From UBA4427 sp045106235 (GTDB lineage: Bacteria; Myxococcota_A; UBA9160; UBA4427): a DNA stretch of 64,000 nt. Below the pieces are notes generated by a model, which worked only from the letters and a program-made list of their open reading frames with translations, was not told the origin of the DNA and did no database searches. The stretch lies in NCBI GenBank assembly GCA_045106235.1, contig JBGCEJ010000024.1:62001-126000 (forward strand). Direction: 5' to 3'. Shown here piece after piece: positions 1 to 7,813 of this stretch (position 1 is its first letter; each line of letters starts with the position of its first letter). Both the position numbers and the translations under genes were made by a program.

Positions 1-157
1 CGGCATCCAGACCGCAGAGCTGCGCAGCATCCTTACCCTGCTTCGCTTCGCTATGGGCATGCACACCGACCAGCTCGTAGTCGGGGTGCTGAATCAGATG
101 CCGCAGACTATGGAAGCCAACATTGCCAGTCCCCCACTGAATCACACGATGGGCCAT
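1..157 (-). CDS. DapB-like NAD(P)-dependent reductase, N-terminus only
   Basis: Only the first 52 codons are inside the window; the gene runs off the left edge. The product begins MAHRVIQWGTGNVG, a Rossmann nucleotide-binding start with the glycine pattern GTGNVG at residues 9-14. This opening is typical of the dihydrodipicolinate-reductase-like / 2,4-diaminopentanoate-dehydrogenase-like family of NAD(P)H-dependent amine dehydrogenases. The ATG is preceded by a strong ribosome site (GGGAGGTGA, eight bases upstream), which fixes the start. The true substrate is unknown, because the catalytic half is outside the window. It lies on the same strand as, and downstream of, the enoyl-CoA hydratase gene, with a gap of about 100 bases. 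Confidence 0.75.
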   Translation of the reverse strand, partial: MAHRVIQWGTGNVGFHSLRHLIQHPDYELVGVHAHSEAKQGKDAAQLCGLDA

Positions 158-257
158 CGATCTTCACCTCCCTCTTCTCTTCTTTTCTCTTGATCTCGGC
201 ATATTCAGCGCGAGTGTTCGATCATCCGCGAACCGCGGCGTCCGCTCGCAACGTGAC

Positions 258-1052
258 CTACTTGCGAAACTGACGAAAATCCGGAGCGCGCTTTTGCATG
301 AAGGCCGTAATGGCTTCGACGTTCTCCGGCGAGCCCACCAAGCGCTTCATCTCCGCATGTTCGATCTCTAGCGCGTTCTTGATGGCATCGGCGTGGGCTG
401 CATTCATCGTCTTTTTGATCGCCACCAAAGACGAGATCGGCCACTGCGCGATTTCACGCGCCTTTTCGAGCAGCGCCGGCAGCACTTCTTCGTCGGGCAG
501 CGCGCGCGCGGCCATGCCCATCTCCACTGCACGGTCGGCGCCAATCCATTCGGCGGTGAACATCACCTCATTCGCGCGCTGTCGACCGATCGAAGCCTGG
601 AGCGTGTAGCTGCTCGCGATTTCCGGAACGAGGCCAAGATTGGCGAAGGGAAGCCTTGCCCGCAGACTCTCGCCGACGTAGGTGATATCCGAAGCAATCG
701 CGATCGTGCAGCCGCCGCCCACGGCAACGCCGAGCACGCCCGAAAGCAGCGGTTTTCCGAAAGCGAGCAACCCCGCTTCGCAGGCGAAAAATCCCGAGGC
801 GAACCCGTCCGTCCGCTCCTTCGGCGCGCCGCCCGACATTCCGCTCAGGTCGGCCCCCGAAGAAAAATTCCCCCCCGCTCCCGTAAGAACAACAACGGCA
901 ACACGGGGATCGGCATCGGCCTCGCGGAGCGTATCCGCAAGCGCGTCCCACTGATCATCGTCGAATGCGTTCTTCTTCTGCGGACGATTCAGCGTCACGA
1001 GCAGGACGCCATGCTCATCCAGATCTTTGATTACGCGAGATTCTTCGGTCAA
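258..1052 (-). CDS. enoyl-CoA hydratase/isomerase (crotonase fold)
   Basis: A 264-residue crotonase-superfamily protein, expected to act on an acyl-CoA double bond in fatty-acid or aromatic-acid breakdown in the cytoplasm. Visible marks are the CoA-binding/oxyanion segments SSGADLSG (residues 64-71) and GGGC (112-115). The segment LPFANLGLVPE ends in Glu144, which aligns better with the single glutamate of delta3-delta2-enoyl-CoA isomerases than with the hydratase pair. The position of the second hydratase glutamate also seems to be occupied (Glu162), so hydratase versus isomerase stays open. The start is TTG: an AAGGAG site sits six bases upstream and no in-frame ATG gives a full domain. The gene is divergent from the PilZ gene across about 200 bases. 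Confidence 0.9.
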   Translation of the reverse strand: MTEESRVIKDLDEHGVLLVTLNRPQKKNAFDDDQWDALADTLREADADPRVAVVVLTGAGGNFSSGADLSGMSGGAPKERTDGFASGFFACEAGLLAFGKPLLSGVLGVAVGGGCTIAIASDITYVGESLRARLPFANLGLVPEIASSYTLQASIGRQRANEVMFTAEWIGADRAVEMGMAARALPDEEVLPALLEKAREIAQWPISSLVAIKKTMNAAHADAIKNALEIEHAEMKRLVGSPENVEAITAFMQKRAPDFRQFRK

Positions 1053-1252
1053 GTTCGCTCCTTTTCAGCCCCCGGAGCTTAGCCAGAATGCGGGACCTCG
1101 CGAGCAAGCCGAAGGGCGCCCGCGGGCCGGCGGCAAATCAGGGGCAGCCTCGCGCGGGGGCCCATTTCGCTCGACACCCAGACGCCTCTCAAACCCACCT
1201 ACCAGAGGCGAATCATGTCCCATTCGCTGCGAAATCCACAAAGGCGTGCCCC

Positions 1253-1804
1253 ATGGAAAAACGAGACCGCGCTCGGCTGCCCCGACGTTTAACGTGTCAA
1301 ATTCAGACCCCCGACGAACGGGTTTCCGGCTTCGTCCGGAACGTCTCCCGCAGCGGCTTTTTCGTCCAAACCGGCGCGAAGCCGCGAGCGAACAGCCTGG
1401 TCCACGTCGTCTTCCCCGCCATCGGCAACCAACCTGAACTCCGCATCGAGGCGGGCGTCGCCCGCAGACGCAATGTTTCTCGGCGACTGGCTCCCACAGC
1501 CCCCTCCGGCATCGGCCTCGAAGTTATTCCGCCGCGCGGCGACTACGAGCGATGGATCTTCGGCCCCGCAGAGCCCTCTCTGATCGGCAGCGCGTCTACG
1601 ACGCACTACGCCTACGACTGCGCCAGCCCCGTCACCGAAACAATCGAGCTCGATCAGATCGTGCATACCTTTCGGTTTCGAATGCTGAAACACGACCGCT
1701 CGGCCTGCCGCACTGTCATGATTCAGTCCACCTGCGAAGCGACAGCGCGCGCCCGAGCACTCGTGCGGCTTGGCGCAGGATGGAAGATCGCAGAGACGCT
1801 CTAA
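1253..1804 (+). CDS. PilZ-domain protein, probable c-di-GMP receptor
   Basis: A 183-residue protein with an N-terminal PilZ domain. The basic stretch RDRARLPRR (residues 4-12) provides the RxxxR part, and NVSRSG (30-35) the (D/N)xSxxG part, of the canonical c-di-GMP site. Both motifs are intact, so binding of the second messenger is likely. The C-terminal 80 residues match nothing I recognise; they may be a small effector domain. The frame is open upstream to 1088, but the PilZ domain begins right after the ATG at 1253, and the upstream residues look like non-coding translation. The gene is followed 50 bases later by the poly-gamma-glutamate-hydrolase homologue on the same strand. Confidence 0.8.
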   Translation: MEKRDRARLPRRLTCQIQTPDERVSGFVRNVSRSGFFVQTGAKPRANSLVHVVFPAIGNQPELRIEAGVARRRNVSRRLAPTAPSGIGLEVIPPRGDYERWIFGPAEPSLIGSASTTHYAYDCASPVTETIELDQIVHTFRFRMLKHDRSACRTVMIQSTCEATARARALVRLGAGWKIAETL

Positions 1805-1853
1805 TCGGCCTCCTTCTTTCGCCGTCATCAGCGACGGAAGCTAGGCTCCCTGG

Positions 1854-2483
1854 ATGTCCGCCTCCTCGTCTCCTGAGCCTTTCCGTGAGTTCCTAGCGCG
1901 CGACGAAGTGACAGAGCTCTGCCGGATCCGCAGTCGGTTCGGCATCATGGCATATCACGGCGGCAACCTTGAGCGAACAACAGATGCCATCGCAACCGCA
2001 GTCGCGGACAAGACCGGGGCATCGCTCTATACCGTGACGCAGGACTCGCCCCACCGGCACCATCTGCCGTCCATCACGGTCAGCCCCCAGGAATCCGAAT
2101 CGCTGCGCGATTTCCTCGCCCACGTCGAAATCGTCGTGACTGTTCATGGCTACGGCCGCAAGCGCCTCTGGCGCCACCTCCTTCTCGGCGGACGCAACCG
2201 CGCGTTAGCGGACCATGTCGCAAAACATCTGCGGAGCGGGCTCTCCTGGCGCTACCGCGTTGTCGACGATCTGGAGTCGATTCCCCGACCGCTCCGAGGC
2301 CAGCATGCGCGCAACCCCGTCAATCATCCTCCCGAATGCGGGGTCCAGATCGAGCTACCTCCAACGCTTCGCTGGAACCGAAAGGAATGGGGCTGGTCGG
2401 ACCATGAAGGCGTCTCCCGAGCCCCGGAAGTCGACCGATTGATCGATGCGCTCGCAGCAGCCATCTCCAGCTGGCCCGCATGA
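1854..2483 (+). CDS. poly-gamma-glutamate hydrolase family protein (PghP-like)
   Basis: A 209-residue protein resembling the phage-type poly-gamma-glutamate hydrolase family (DUF867). These are zinc-dependent peptidases with a carboxypeptidase-like fold that cut gamma-glutamyl polymers. Supporting segments are AYHGGNLE (His35 and Glu40 as candidate metal ligands), TVHGYGR (His98), LLGGRNR, and a late HPPECGVQIELPP block, all in the family order. No signal peptide is seen, so the enzyme would act in the cytoplasm or be released by lysis. Its TGA overlaps an ATG at 2480, but the following gene is better started at 2531. The substrate in this organism is not known. Confidence 0.72.
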   Translation: MSASSSPEPFREFLARDEVTELCRIRSRFGIMAYHGGNLERTTDAIATAVADKTGASLYTVTQDSPHRHHLPSITVSPQESESLRDFLAHVEIVVTVHGYGRKRLWRHLLLGGRNRALADHVAKHLRSGLSWRYRVVDDLESIPRPLRGQHARNPVNHPPECGVQIELPPTLRWNRKEWGWSDHEGVSRAPEVDRLIDALAAAISSWPA

Positions 2484-2530
2484 GATCGCCTTGGCAAGGC
2501 TTTGCTAAAACTACGGCAGGAGGAACTCGC

Positions 2531-3538
2531 GTGTCCAGGACTCAACCCTTTCGGTACCCCCGCTCCGCATTGCAGCTGCTCATGCTTCTCAGCCTACTCG
2601 CAGCCATCGCCCAGACCGGTTGCGCAGGAACCGTTGAGTCGCTCGGCGCTGTCATGTCCTACCGAGGCGCGCCTTTGGCCGCAGAGCAGATCGTCAGAGA
2701 TATTTCCTACCGCGAGAGTGCAGACACCAAAAACGGCGATAAGCATCGGCTTGACCTTTTCCTTCCCACGAAAGGCGGCGAGTCCTTTCCCACGATGATC
2801 TTCATCCACGGCGGGGGATGGACCGACGGCGACCGAAACACCGGCCTCTTTTCGATTCGGCCCTACCAAAATCTCGGGCGATTTTGGGCGCGGCAAGGCA
2901 TCGCTGTCGCCGTCGTCAGCTACCGCTTGCAGCCCGCGGTCGATTGGCATGCGCAGATCGCGGACGTGGCAGACGCGACCGCTTGGGTGCGCGCACATAT
3001 CGCCGAGTATGGTGGCCGCCCGGATGCGCTCTACGTGTCCGGCCATTCAGCGGGGGCGTGGCTGGCTGCGCGCCTCGCTTTCGACCCGACCGCACAGGAC
3101 CGAGCCCGCATTGAGCCCGGCGACCTTTGCGGCGCGATTCTGGTGAGCGGAGCGGCTTTCGACGTGAATGATCCGAAGACCTATGCCTTGGGCTCGAGTC
3201 CTAAATACTTTGCCGCGCGATTCGATGACCAAAGATCTGACTGGAAGACGCGCGCTTCAATCGTCCCGCTCGCGCAAAGAATGCCAACGGGTGCGGCACC
3301 TCCCGCGCGAATCTTCTTCGCGGAAGGCGAGGCAAAGACCTTTGAGCGTCAAGCAGAGCTCCTCGAAACGGCGCTCGACGCATCCGGTCAAGACGTGAAG
3401 CGCCAGCGCATTCCCGGCCTCAACCATCAAAAGATCGTGATCTCGATGAGCCTGGCGGAGACCCCACTCGTCGAATCGATTCGTACTTTCCTGCAGGAAG
3501 CGGATTGTCAGGCAAAACCCACTGCCCATACCCGCTGA
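2531..3538 (+). CDS. alpha/beta-hydrolase lipoprotein (carboxylesterase family)
   Basis: A 335-residue esterase of the hormone-sensitive-lipase/BD-FAE type. It has the oxyanion motif HGGGW (residues 93-97), the nucleophile elbow GHSAG with Ser173, and a late histidine in GLNH. The N-terminus is a lipoprotein signal: basic start, hydrophobic run, lipobox AQTGC with Cys31, so the enzyme should be anchored in the periplasm. I chose GTG at 2531 because AGGAGG lies eight bases upstream and the signal peptide then has a normal length. An ATG at 2480 overlaps the previous stop but would add 17 residues and has no good ribosome site. The substrate is unknown; small acyl esters are most likely. Confidence 0.85.
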   Translation: MSRTQPFRYPRSALQLLMLLSLLAAIAQTGCAGTVESLGAVMSYRGAPLAAEQIVRDISYRESADTKNGDKHRLDLFLPTKGGESFPTMIFIHGGGWTDGDRNTGLFSIRPYQNLGRFWARQGIAVAVVSYRLQPAVDWHAQIADVADATAWVRAHIAEYGGRPDALYVSGHSAGAWLAARLAFDPTAQDRARIEPGDLCGAILVSGAAFDVNDPKTYALGSSPKYFAARFDDQRSDWKTRASIVPLAQRMPTGAAPPARIFFAEGEAKTFERQAELLETALDASGQDVKRQRIPGLNHQKIVISMSLAETPLVESIRTFLQEADCQAKPTAHTR

Positions 3539-3547
3539 TCCCCTCGT

Positions 3548-5038
3548 CTATTCGGGCGGAACCCAACGCACGCGCTCAAAGAATTTCAGCATGCGAGGCA
3601 GAGCGCTGGCCATCTGCGCCCGCCCCCACCTCACCGCCTCGTCGAGTTTTCCGGGTGGCGGAAGAAGCTGAAGCGGCGAGAGTGTCGGTTTGAACTGAAT
3701 GCGCTGATGGGCGTAGCGATCGTTCGTCGCGACCTGGTACGCAACAAGTCGTGTGAGAGGCTGCATCCAGAAATGGCCCAGCCCGCCCTGCGGATGGAAG
3801 GAATCAAAAGCGAGATAGTAGGCATTCCGCGTTCCCATCCGGCCATCCTGAACTTGCCGCCAAGCCGGCCCGACAGGCACGTTATTCGCGACCCCGCCAT
3901 CGACGAGCGCCACGACATCCTCGCGCTCCATCAGCTTTCGAAGCAAGGCCTCCATCTGCGGATCCTCTCGCCGCAGGTCGTAATGCAGAAGCCCCGGAAT
4001 CGCGGCGGAAAATCCCGCAGCATCCAGCGCATTAAAATCTCGGGTCAGCGCGTCGCGCCCCAATACAATCTCTCGCACAACGCGTGGGTTCACAAACCGC
4101 GTCAAACGAACGAGTTGCGCCGCCACCTGCGCGCGCAGTTGAAGCGGGCCGGGGCGCTCATCTTCATGGAGATGATGCGAGGCCGCATACTCATCCGGGC
4201 TCTCGTCGAGCGCGCCCCGACGAATCCCGGCCACAACCGCGTCATAGGGAATCTCAAGATCCGAGAGCTGCATCGCCTGCCCCCGTTCGTCCTGAAACGT
4301 CTCCCCCAGACATTCGTCCAGTGTGAGGCCGACGACGCCCGGAAAGCCGAAGCGAGTCTGAAGACTCAAGTACCGAAAGATCTCTTCCCGACGCAACGAC
4401 TTCGCAACGTTCAAATACGCGTCAAAATCGCCCTCCTTGGAGCGGGCGCGAAAAAGACCGATCAAGGCCCCCATCGAAGATCCGATCACATAGCCGGGCA
4501 CGAGCCCCGCCGACTGCAGCACGTCCCAAGCCCCGATGTAAACGTAGGCAGAACCGCCGCCGCCGCCCGCGATACTGACCAGCGTCTTGATGCCAATCTC
4601 CTGGTCGAGATGCCGAGCCGAAAAAACATCGCTGTATTTCTCAAGAACCTCGTCTCGCGTAGCGCTCATCTGAGCGAGCTTGCTTTCGACGATTCGAGCC
4701 GCTTCTTCGACACGAAGCTTGCTGTCCTTCGTTTGCGTTAGGACCGGCCCGAGTTCACGCAGCATCGCCTCCCGCCAACGCGATAACCGAGGAGAGCGGA
4801 CCTGAATATCCGCAGCCGTCTCCGCGCCCCCGGACCACCCGCTTCGGCGCCCGCCGCGACGGGCCGCCCCCGGCTCAAACACGTCGAGACTCGCGAGACC
4901 GATTGCGTAGCGAAGCTGACTCTCACGCGCGCGCGTCACAACCCCGGGATGCCCAAAGAGGCCGTCAACGAGCAGCGACTCCATCCGCTGCAAGCGAAGC
5001 TTCCGCTCCTCCCACTCGGCCTGCTCTGCCTCGCTCAT
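3548..5038 (-). CDS. patatin-like phospholipase
   Basis: A 496-residue patatin-domain acyl hydrolase. The glycine-rich oxyanion loop is at residues 158-162, the nucleophile motif GSSMG holds Ser188, and the DGG motif with Asp380 completes the Ser-Asp dyad. The first 150 residues are charged and helical, with no signal peptide or membrane segment, so the protein is probably cytoplasmic or peripheral. The frame stays open upstream to 5221, but that part is arginine-rich filler overlapping the neighbouring gene; ATG 5038 is the first sensible start. The gene is on the same strand as the DUF3604 lipoprotein, 52 bases upstream, and converges with the esterase (gap 9). Expected role is lipid hydrolysis or remodelling. 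Confidence 0.85.
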   Translation of the reverse strand: MSEAEQAEWEERKLRLQRMESLLVDGLFGHPGVVTRARESQLRYAIGLASLDVFEPGAARRGGRRSGWSGGAETAADIQVRSPRLSRWREAMLRELGPVLTQTKDSKLRVEEAARIVESKLAQMSATRDEVLEKYSDVFSARHLDQEIGIKTLVSIAGGGGGSAYVYIGAWDVLQSAGLVPGYVIGSSMGALIGLFRARSKEGDFDAYLNVAKSLRREEIFRYLSLQTRFGFPGVVGLTLDECLGETFQDERGQAMQLSDLEIPYDAVVAGIRRGALDESPDEYAASHHLHEDERPGPLQLRAQVAAQLVRLTRFVNPRVVREIVLGRDALTRDFNALDAAGFSAAIPGLLHYDLRREDPQMEALLRKLMEREDVVALVDGGVANNVPVGPAWRQVQDGRMGTRNAYYLAFDSFHPQGGLGHFWMQPLTRLVAYQVATNDRYAHQRIQFKPTLSPLQLLPPPGKLDEAVRWGRAQMASALPRMLKFFERVRWVPPE

Positions 5039-5090
5039 GCCCCGCCTGCCCCCCCACTTCAGAAGCCTAGCATCCAGAGCCAGTTTCGAA

Positions 5091-7145
5091 TCAAGACGCG
5101 GCGCCGGCCTCCGGCGTGTACCAAATCGGCGACGACCAAGCGCGTTCTTGCACCGTCGCCGGGAAGCTCCCGTCACTGCAAGCCGCCGGCCGATCCCCCG
5201 TCTCAAGTTCGAGACACGCACGCTGGGAGTAGCGGCAGGTGGGATTCTCTACGGCGCGGAGGTAGTAGAGCGCGCGCTTTGACGCATCAAAATCAGGGTC
5301 GCGCCAGACGCTGCAAAGCTCCTGGAAGCCCACTTCCCCGCCCGGCTCGCAGGTCGAAAGGTTCACGCTCGCTCGCTGCGTGAGGCTTCCTGCCAGGTCG
5401 TAAACGTGCTGGTTCGAAACGCCTTCGTCATCGATCCAGCCCTTCACCACCTGAAGTCGCTCAAGCGGAGTCCCTGGGGCCACCGCCGTTCCTGCGTCCG
5501 CTTGAGCTATCACGAGAAAAGTAGGCCCATCGGCGCCCACCGTCGACGAAGTCAGATCACCGCCCATCGGCACGCCCGCGGCATCCGCAACCGCCAGTCG
5601 ATCGGCTCGACCACAAAGATCCGCCGGCAGATCATCACTGCCGTAGAAGCGAACCTGCATCCGAGGACCACTCGTCCCGAAGACTTCCTTCCGCTTCAGC
5701 GCATCAAAAATCGAGTCCCGGGTATTCTGCTCAGCCAAAACGCCGATCAGACCACCGGGATTGTTATTCGCGTTGCCCGCAACTTCCGTACTTCCAGAAG
5801 CGCGCTTCGCCGGCGAGTCATCGCCAATCCCGAGATGCCCAGGATAATTCGCTTCATCTACGGCCCCGCCGATTCCGTTATGCGTATCCGTACTCGCAGA
5901 AAGGCCGAACTTAAAGGGATTGACTCCGATTTCCTCTTCTTGGCGAAGCCCCTCGATCAAAGCCGTGCGTGCGTAGCTCTGCGGGGAGAGGCAGTCGGGG
6001 CCCTTGTGGAACCACCAATCCGCGCCCGCGCCCTCATAGCATTCGGGAACATCCTCACCGCCCGTACTGGCCGTGAATGCCATCGATTCAAACTTCTCGA
6101 AATCACAGAACTCGTCGACTCCTCCTCGAATGCCTGGAAGACCATTCCGGCATTCGGAGTCGCCCTTATGCTGCATCACCTCAATGATCGGCTCGACGCG
6201 CATTCGCAGTCTCGCCTGATCGGCCTTGCTCGACCGCGTCCAATCACCGGGATAGTTGACGGAAAACATCCGCCCGTTGCTGATATTCGAGTTATGCGGG
6301 ATCGCAATCACATCGCATCCAGAATCGGCGTCGAGACATTCCCGCGAGAGCGCTTCCCAAAGCTCATAGTCGCGCTTCGCGTCGAGAAAGCTGATCGGGC
6401 GATCGATGACCTCCTCGTTTCGAAAAATCACGTTGCGATGGAGATTCGATCCCATACGGAAGGAGCTGTACTCGTAGGCCACGAAACTCGTATGTTCACA
6501 GGACTTGTTCCACTTCGCCGCGCTGGCCTGCACTTCTTTCCAGACCGAAAGCGTCTCCGCAGCACATGCCGACAAATCTTCGCCACAGGTATCTTTGTCC
6601 CGCTTCGGGAAGGGCGAAAAAATCTGCTTAAGGAGTTCGGGTGACCGCCCCTCCCCCGCGCGGATCGCTTCGCAAAGCGAACTCTCGTAGCCCGGCTTTC
6701 CCGGCGTCGCACAAATGCGACTCTCACCGAAAAATTCCGCGTGATCCGTCACAGCCATGAAATCGAGAGGTCGGGCACTTTGATAGCGCCGGGTCGGGCG
6801 ACCCTCATCATCGAGGGGCGCAAGCATCACCTCCCCTTCGAAGGCAAAGCGGTATGCATCGTCGGGGCTCGTACGCGTATCAAACATCCACGCGTCACTG
6901 GAGAGCTCCGTGTGGACGTGAAAATCCCCGAAATACGCATTCCGGAGAGGATTCGCGTCGGGACAAGCCACCTCGTCCGTGAGTGGCGCCTTGCTGGCAG
7001 GCGCAGCCCCGACTGGCGCCGCCTGGTCCTGTCCGCACGCCATAACAAGAGCAGCCAAGCTCCCCAGTAAGGCGGCCGCAAAGACAGGCTCTCTCTTGGA
7101 GGTCGGCGATGATTTTCGTGACTGAGAAGTAAGATCAGAGCGCAT
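5091..7145 (-). CDS. DUF3604 lipoprotein (PHP-like fold)
   Basis: A 684-residue exported protein of family DUF3604. After a lipoprotein signal (hydrophobic run ending LVMAC, Cys37) comes FGDFHVHTELS, with the metal-ligand-like HVH at residues 76-78. The TDHAEFFGE segment follows, and a final YTPEAG tail matches the SPIWYTP ending of the second DUF3604 protein at 60.7-62.7 kb. The HxH and TDHAE segments resemble PHP-type metal-dependent phosphoesterases, so a periplasmic metal hydrolase is the best guess; no substrate is established. Many cysteines suggest disulfides. It is the paralogue of the protein at 60735-62747 but clearly diverged. Confidence 0.85.
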   Translation of the reverse strand: MRSDLTSQSRKSSPTSKREPVFAAALLGSLAALVMACGQDQAAPVGAAPASKAPLTDEVACPDANPLRNAYFGDFHVHTELSSDAWMFDTRTSPDDAYRFAFEGEVMLAPLDDEGRPTRRYQSARPLDFMAVTDHAEFFGESRICATPGKPGYESSLCEAIRAGEGRSPELLKQIFSPFPKRDKDTCGEDLSACAAETLSVWKEVQASAAKWNKSCEHTSFVAYEYSSFRMGSNLHRNVIFRNEEVIDRPISFLDAKRDYELWEALSRECLDADSGCDVIAIPHNSNISNGRMFSVNYPGDWTRSSKADQARLRMRVEPIIEVMQHKGDSECRNGLPGIRGGVDEFCDFEKFESMAFTASTGGEDVPECYEGAGADWWFHKGPDCLSPQSYARTALIEGLRQEEEIGVNPFKFGLSASTDTHNGIGGAVDEANYPGHLGIGDDSPAKRASGSTEVAGNANNNPGGLIGVLAEQNTRDSIFDALKRKEVFGTSGPRMQVRFYGSDDLPADLCGRADRLAVADAAGVPMGGDLTSSTVGADGPTFLVIAQADAGTAVAPGTPLERLQVVKGWIDDEGVSNQHVYDLAGSLTQRASVNLSTCEPGGEVGFQELCSVWRDPDFDASKRALYYLRAVENPTCRYSQRACLELETGDRPAACSDGSFPATVQERAWSSPIWYTPEAGAAS

Positions 7146-7286
7146 GGCCGGTGAATCCCCCCTCGCCCCCGGATGAAGTAGGGGCGCAAGCGCGGAGTCT
7201 CACCAACTCAGGCCCGTTCGGCCACCTCTGTCAGCCTTCGCGAATGGCATCCGCGAAACCAGCGCCACGACACGCTCACCGCGGAC

Positions 7287-7760
7287 CTACTCGATCGAAC
7301 GATGCCAGCGCCCCATCTTGAACTGGTCGAGGATCTTGCGCGCACGATCGTCGGCGCCTTCATCCCGGGCCCCGACGGAGCCCTCTCCGACCACGCGGAG
7401 AAAGTCGTTCAAACCATCAATCGACTCGATCATTTCACGCGAGGCGCGCACAAAGCCCATCGTCCAATCTGCAAAGGAGCGTTCTACTTCATCTTCGCGC
7501 AAAAGGATACGCGGCTCGTCATGCCGTGCGTCGTGCTCAATCTGGGAGTAGAGACTTTCAACGACCTCAACGTCTCCCTCCAGCACTTGGATAAAGTTGC
7601 CTTCGTGATGCAGAAGCATGCCCGAGACCTCCATGCGTTCGTTCTTCGCTCGAGCCTTCTCTAGGAGAAGGACAAGATCATCGGGCGAAAACTTCTCGGT
7701 CGCGACGCTGCTGTAGACAAGTCGGTGAACCAGTTCAGGTTCTTCAGATACATCTTCCAT
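7287..7760 (-). CDS. BLUF-domain blue-light photoreceptor, single domain
   Basis: A 157-residue protein made almost entirely of one BLUF domain (blue-light sensing using FAD). The residues known to form the photocycle network are all present: Tyr16 in LVYSS, Asn40, Gln58 in FIQVLEG, Trp99 and Met101 in DWTMGF. These positions keep the spacing of the characterised AppA domain (offset of five). A charged tail of about 50 residues follows, with no output domain, so signalling should run through partner proteins, as in short BLUF proteins. Downstream on the same strand is the DUF3604 lipoprotein (gap 141); upstream, 53 bases away, the APH-fold kinase. No strong ribosome site is visible. The identification is firm; the partner is unknown. 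Confidence 0.9.
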   Translation of the reverse strand: MEDVSEEPELVHRLVYSSVATEKFSPDDLVLLLEKARAKNERMEVSGMLLHHEGNFIQVLEGDVEVVESLYSQIEHDARHDEPRILLREDEVERSFADWTMGFVRASREMIESIDGLNDFLRVVGEGSVGARDEGADDRARKILDQFKMGRWHRSIE

Positions 7761-7813
7761 GATGACTGTATCGTTCGGCTCACACTGAAACTGAATCGCA
7801 TTTCATGCGCAGC

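Noticed and set aside
3707..4741. Plus-strand open frame (344 codons) opposite the patatin gene
   Set aside because: Antisense shadow of an intact phospholipase; arginine-rich, without motifs or ribosome site.
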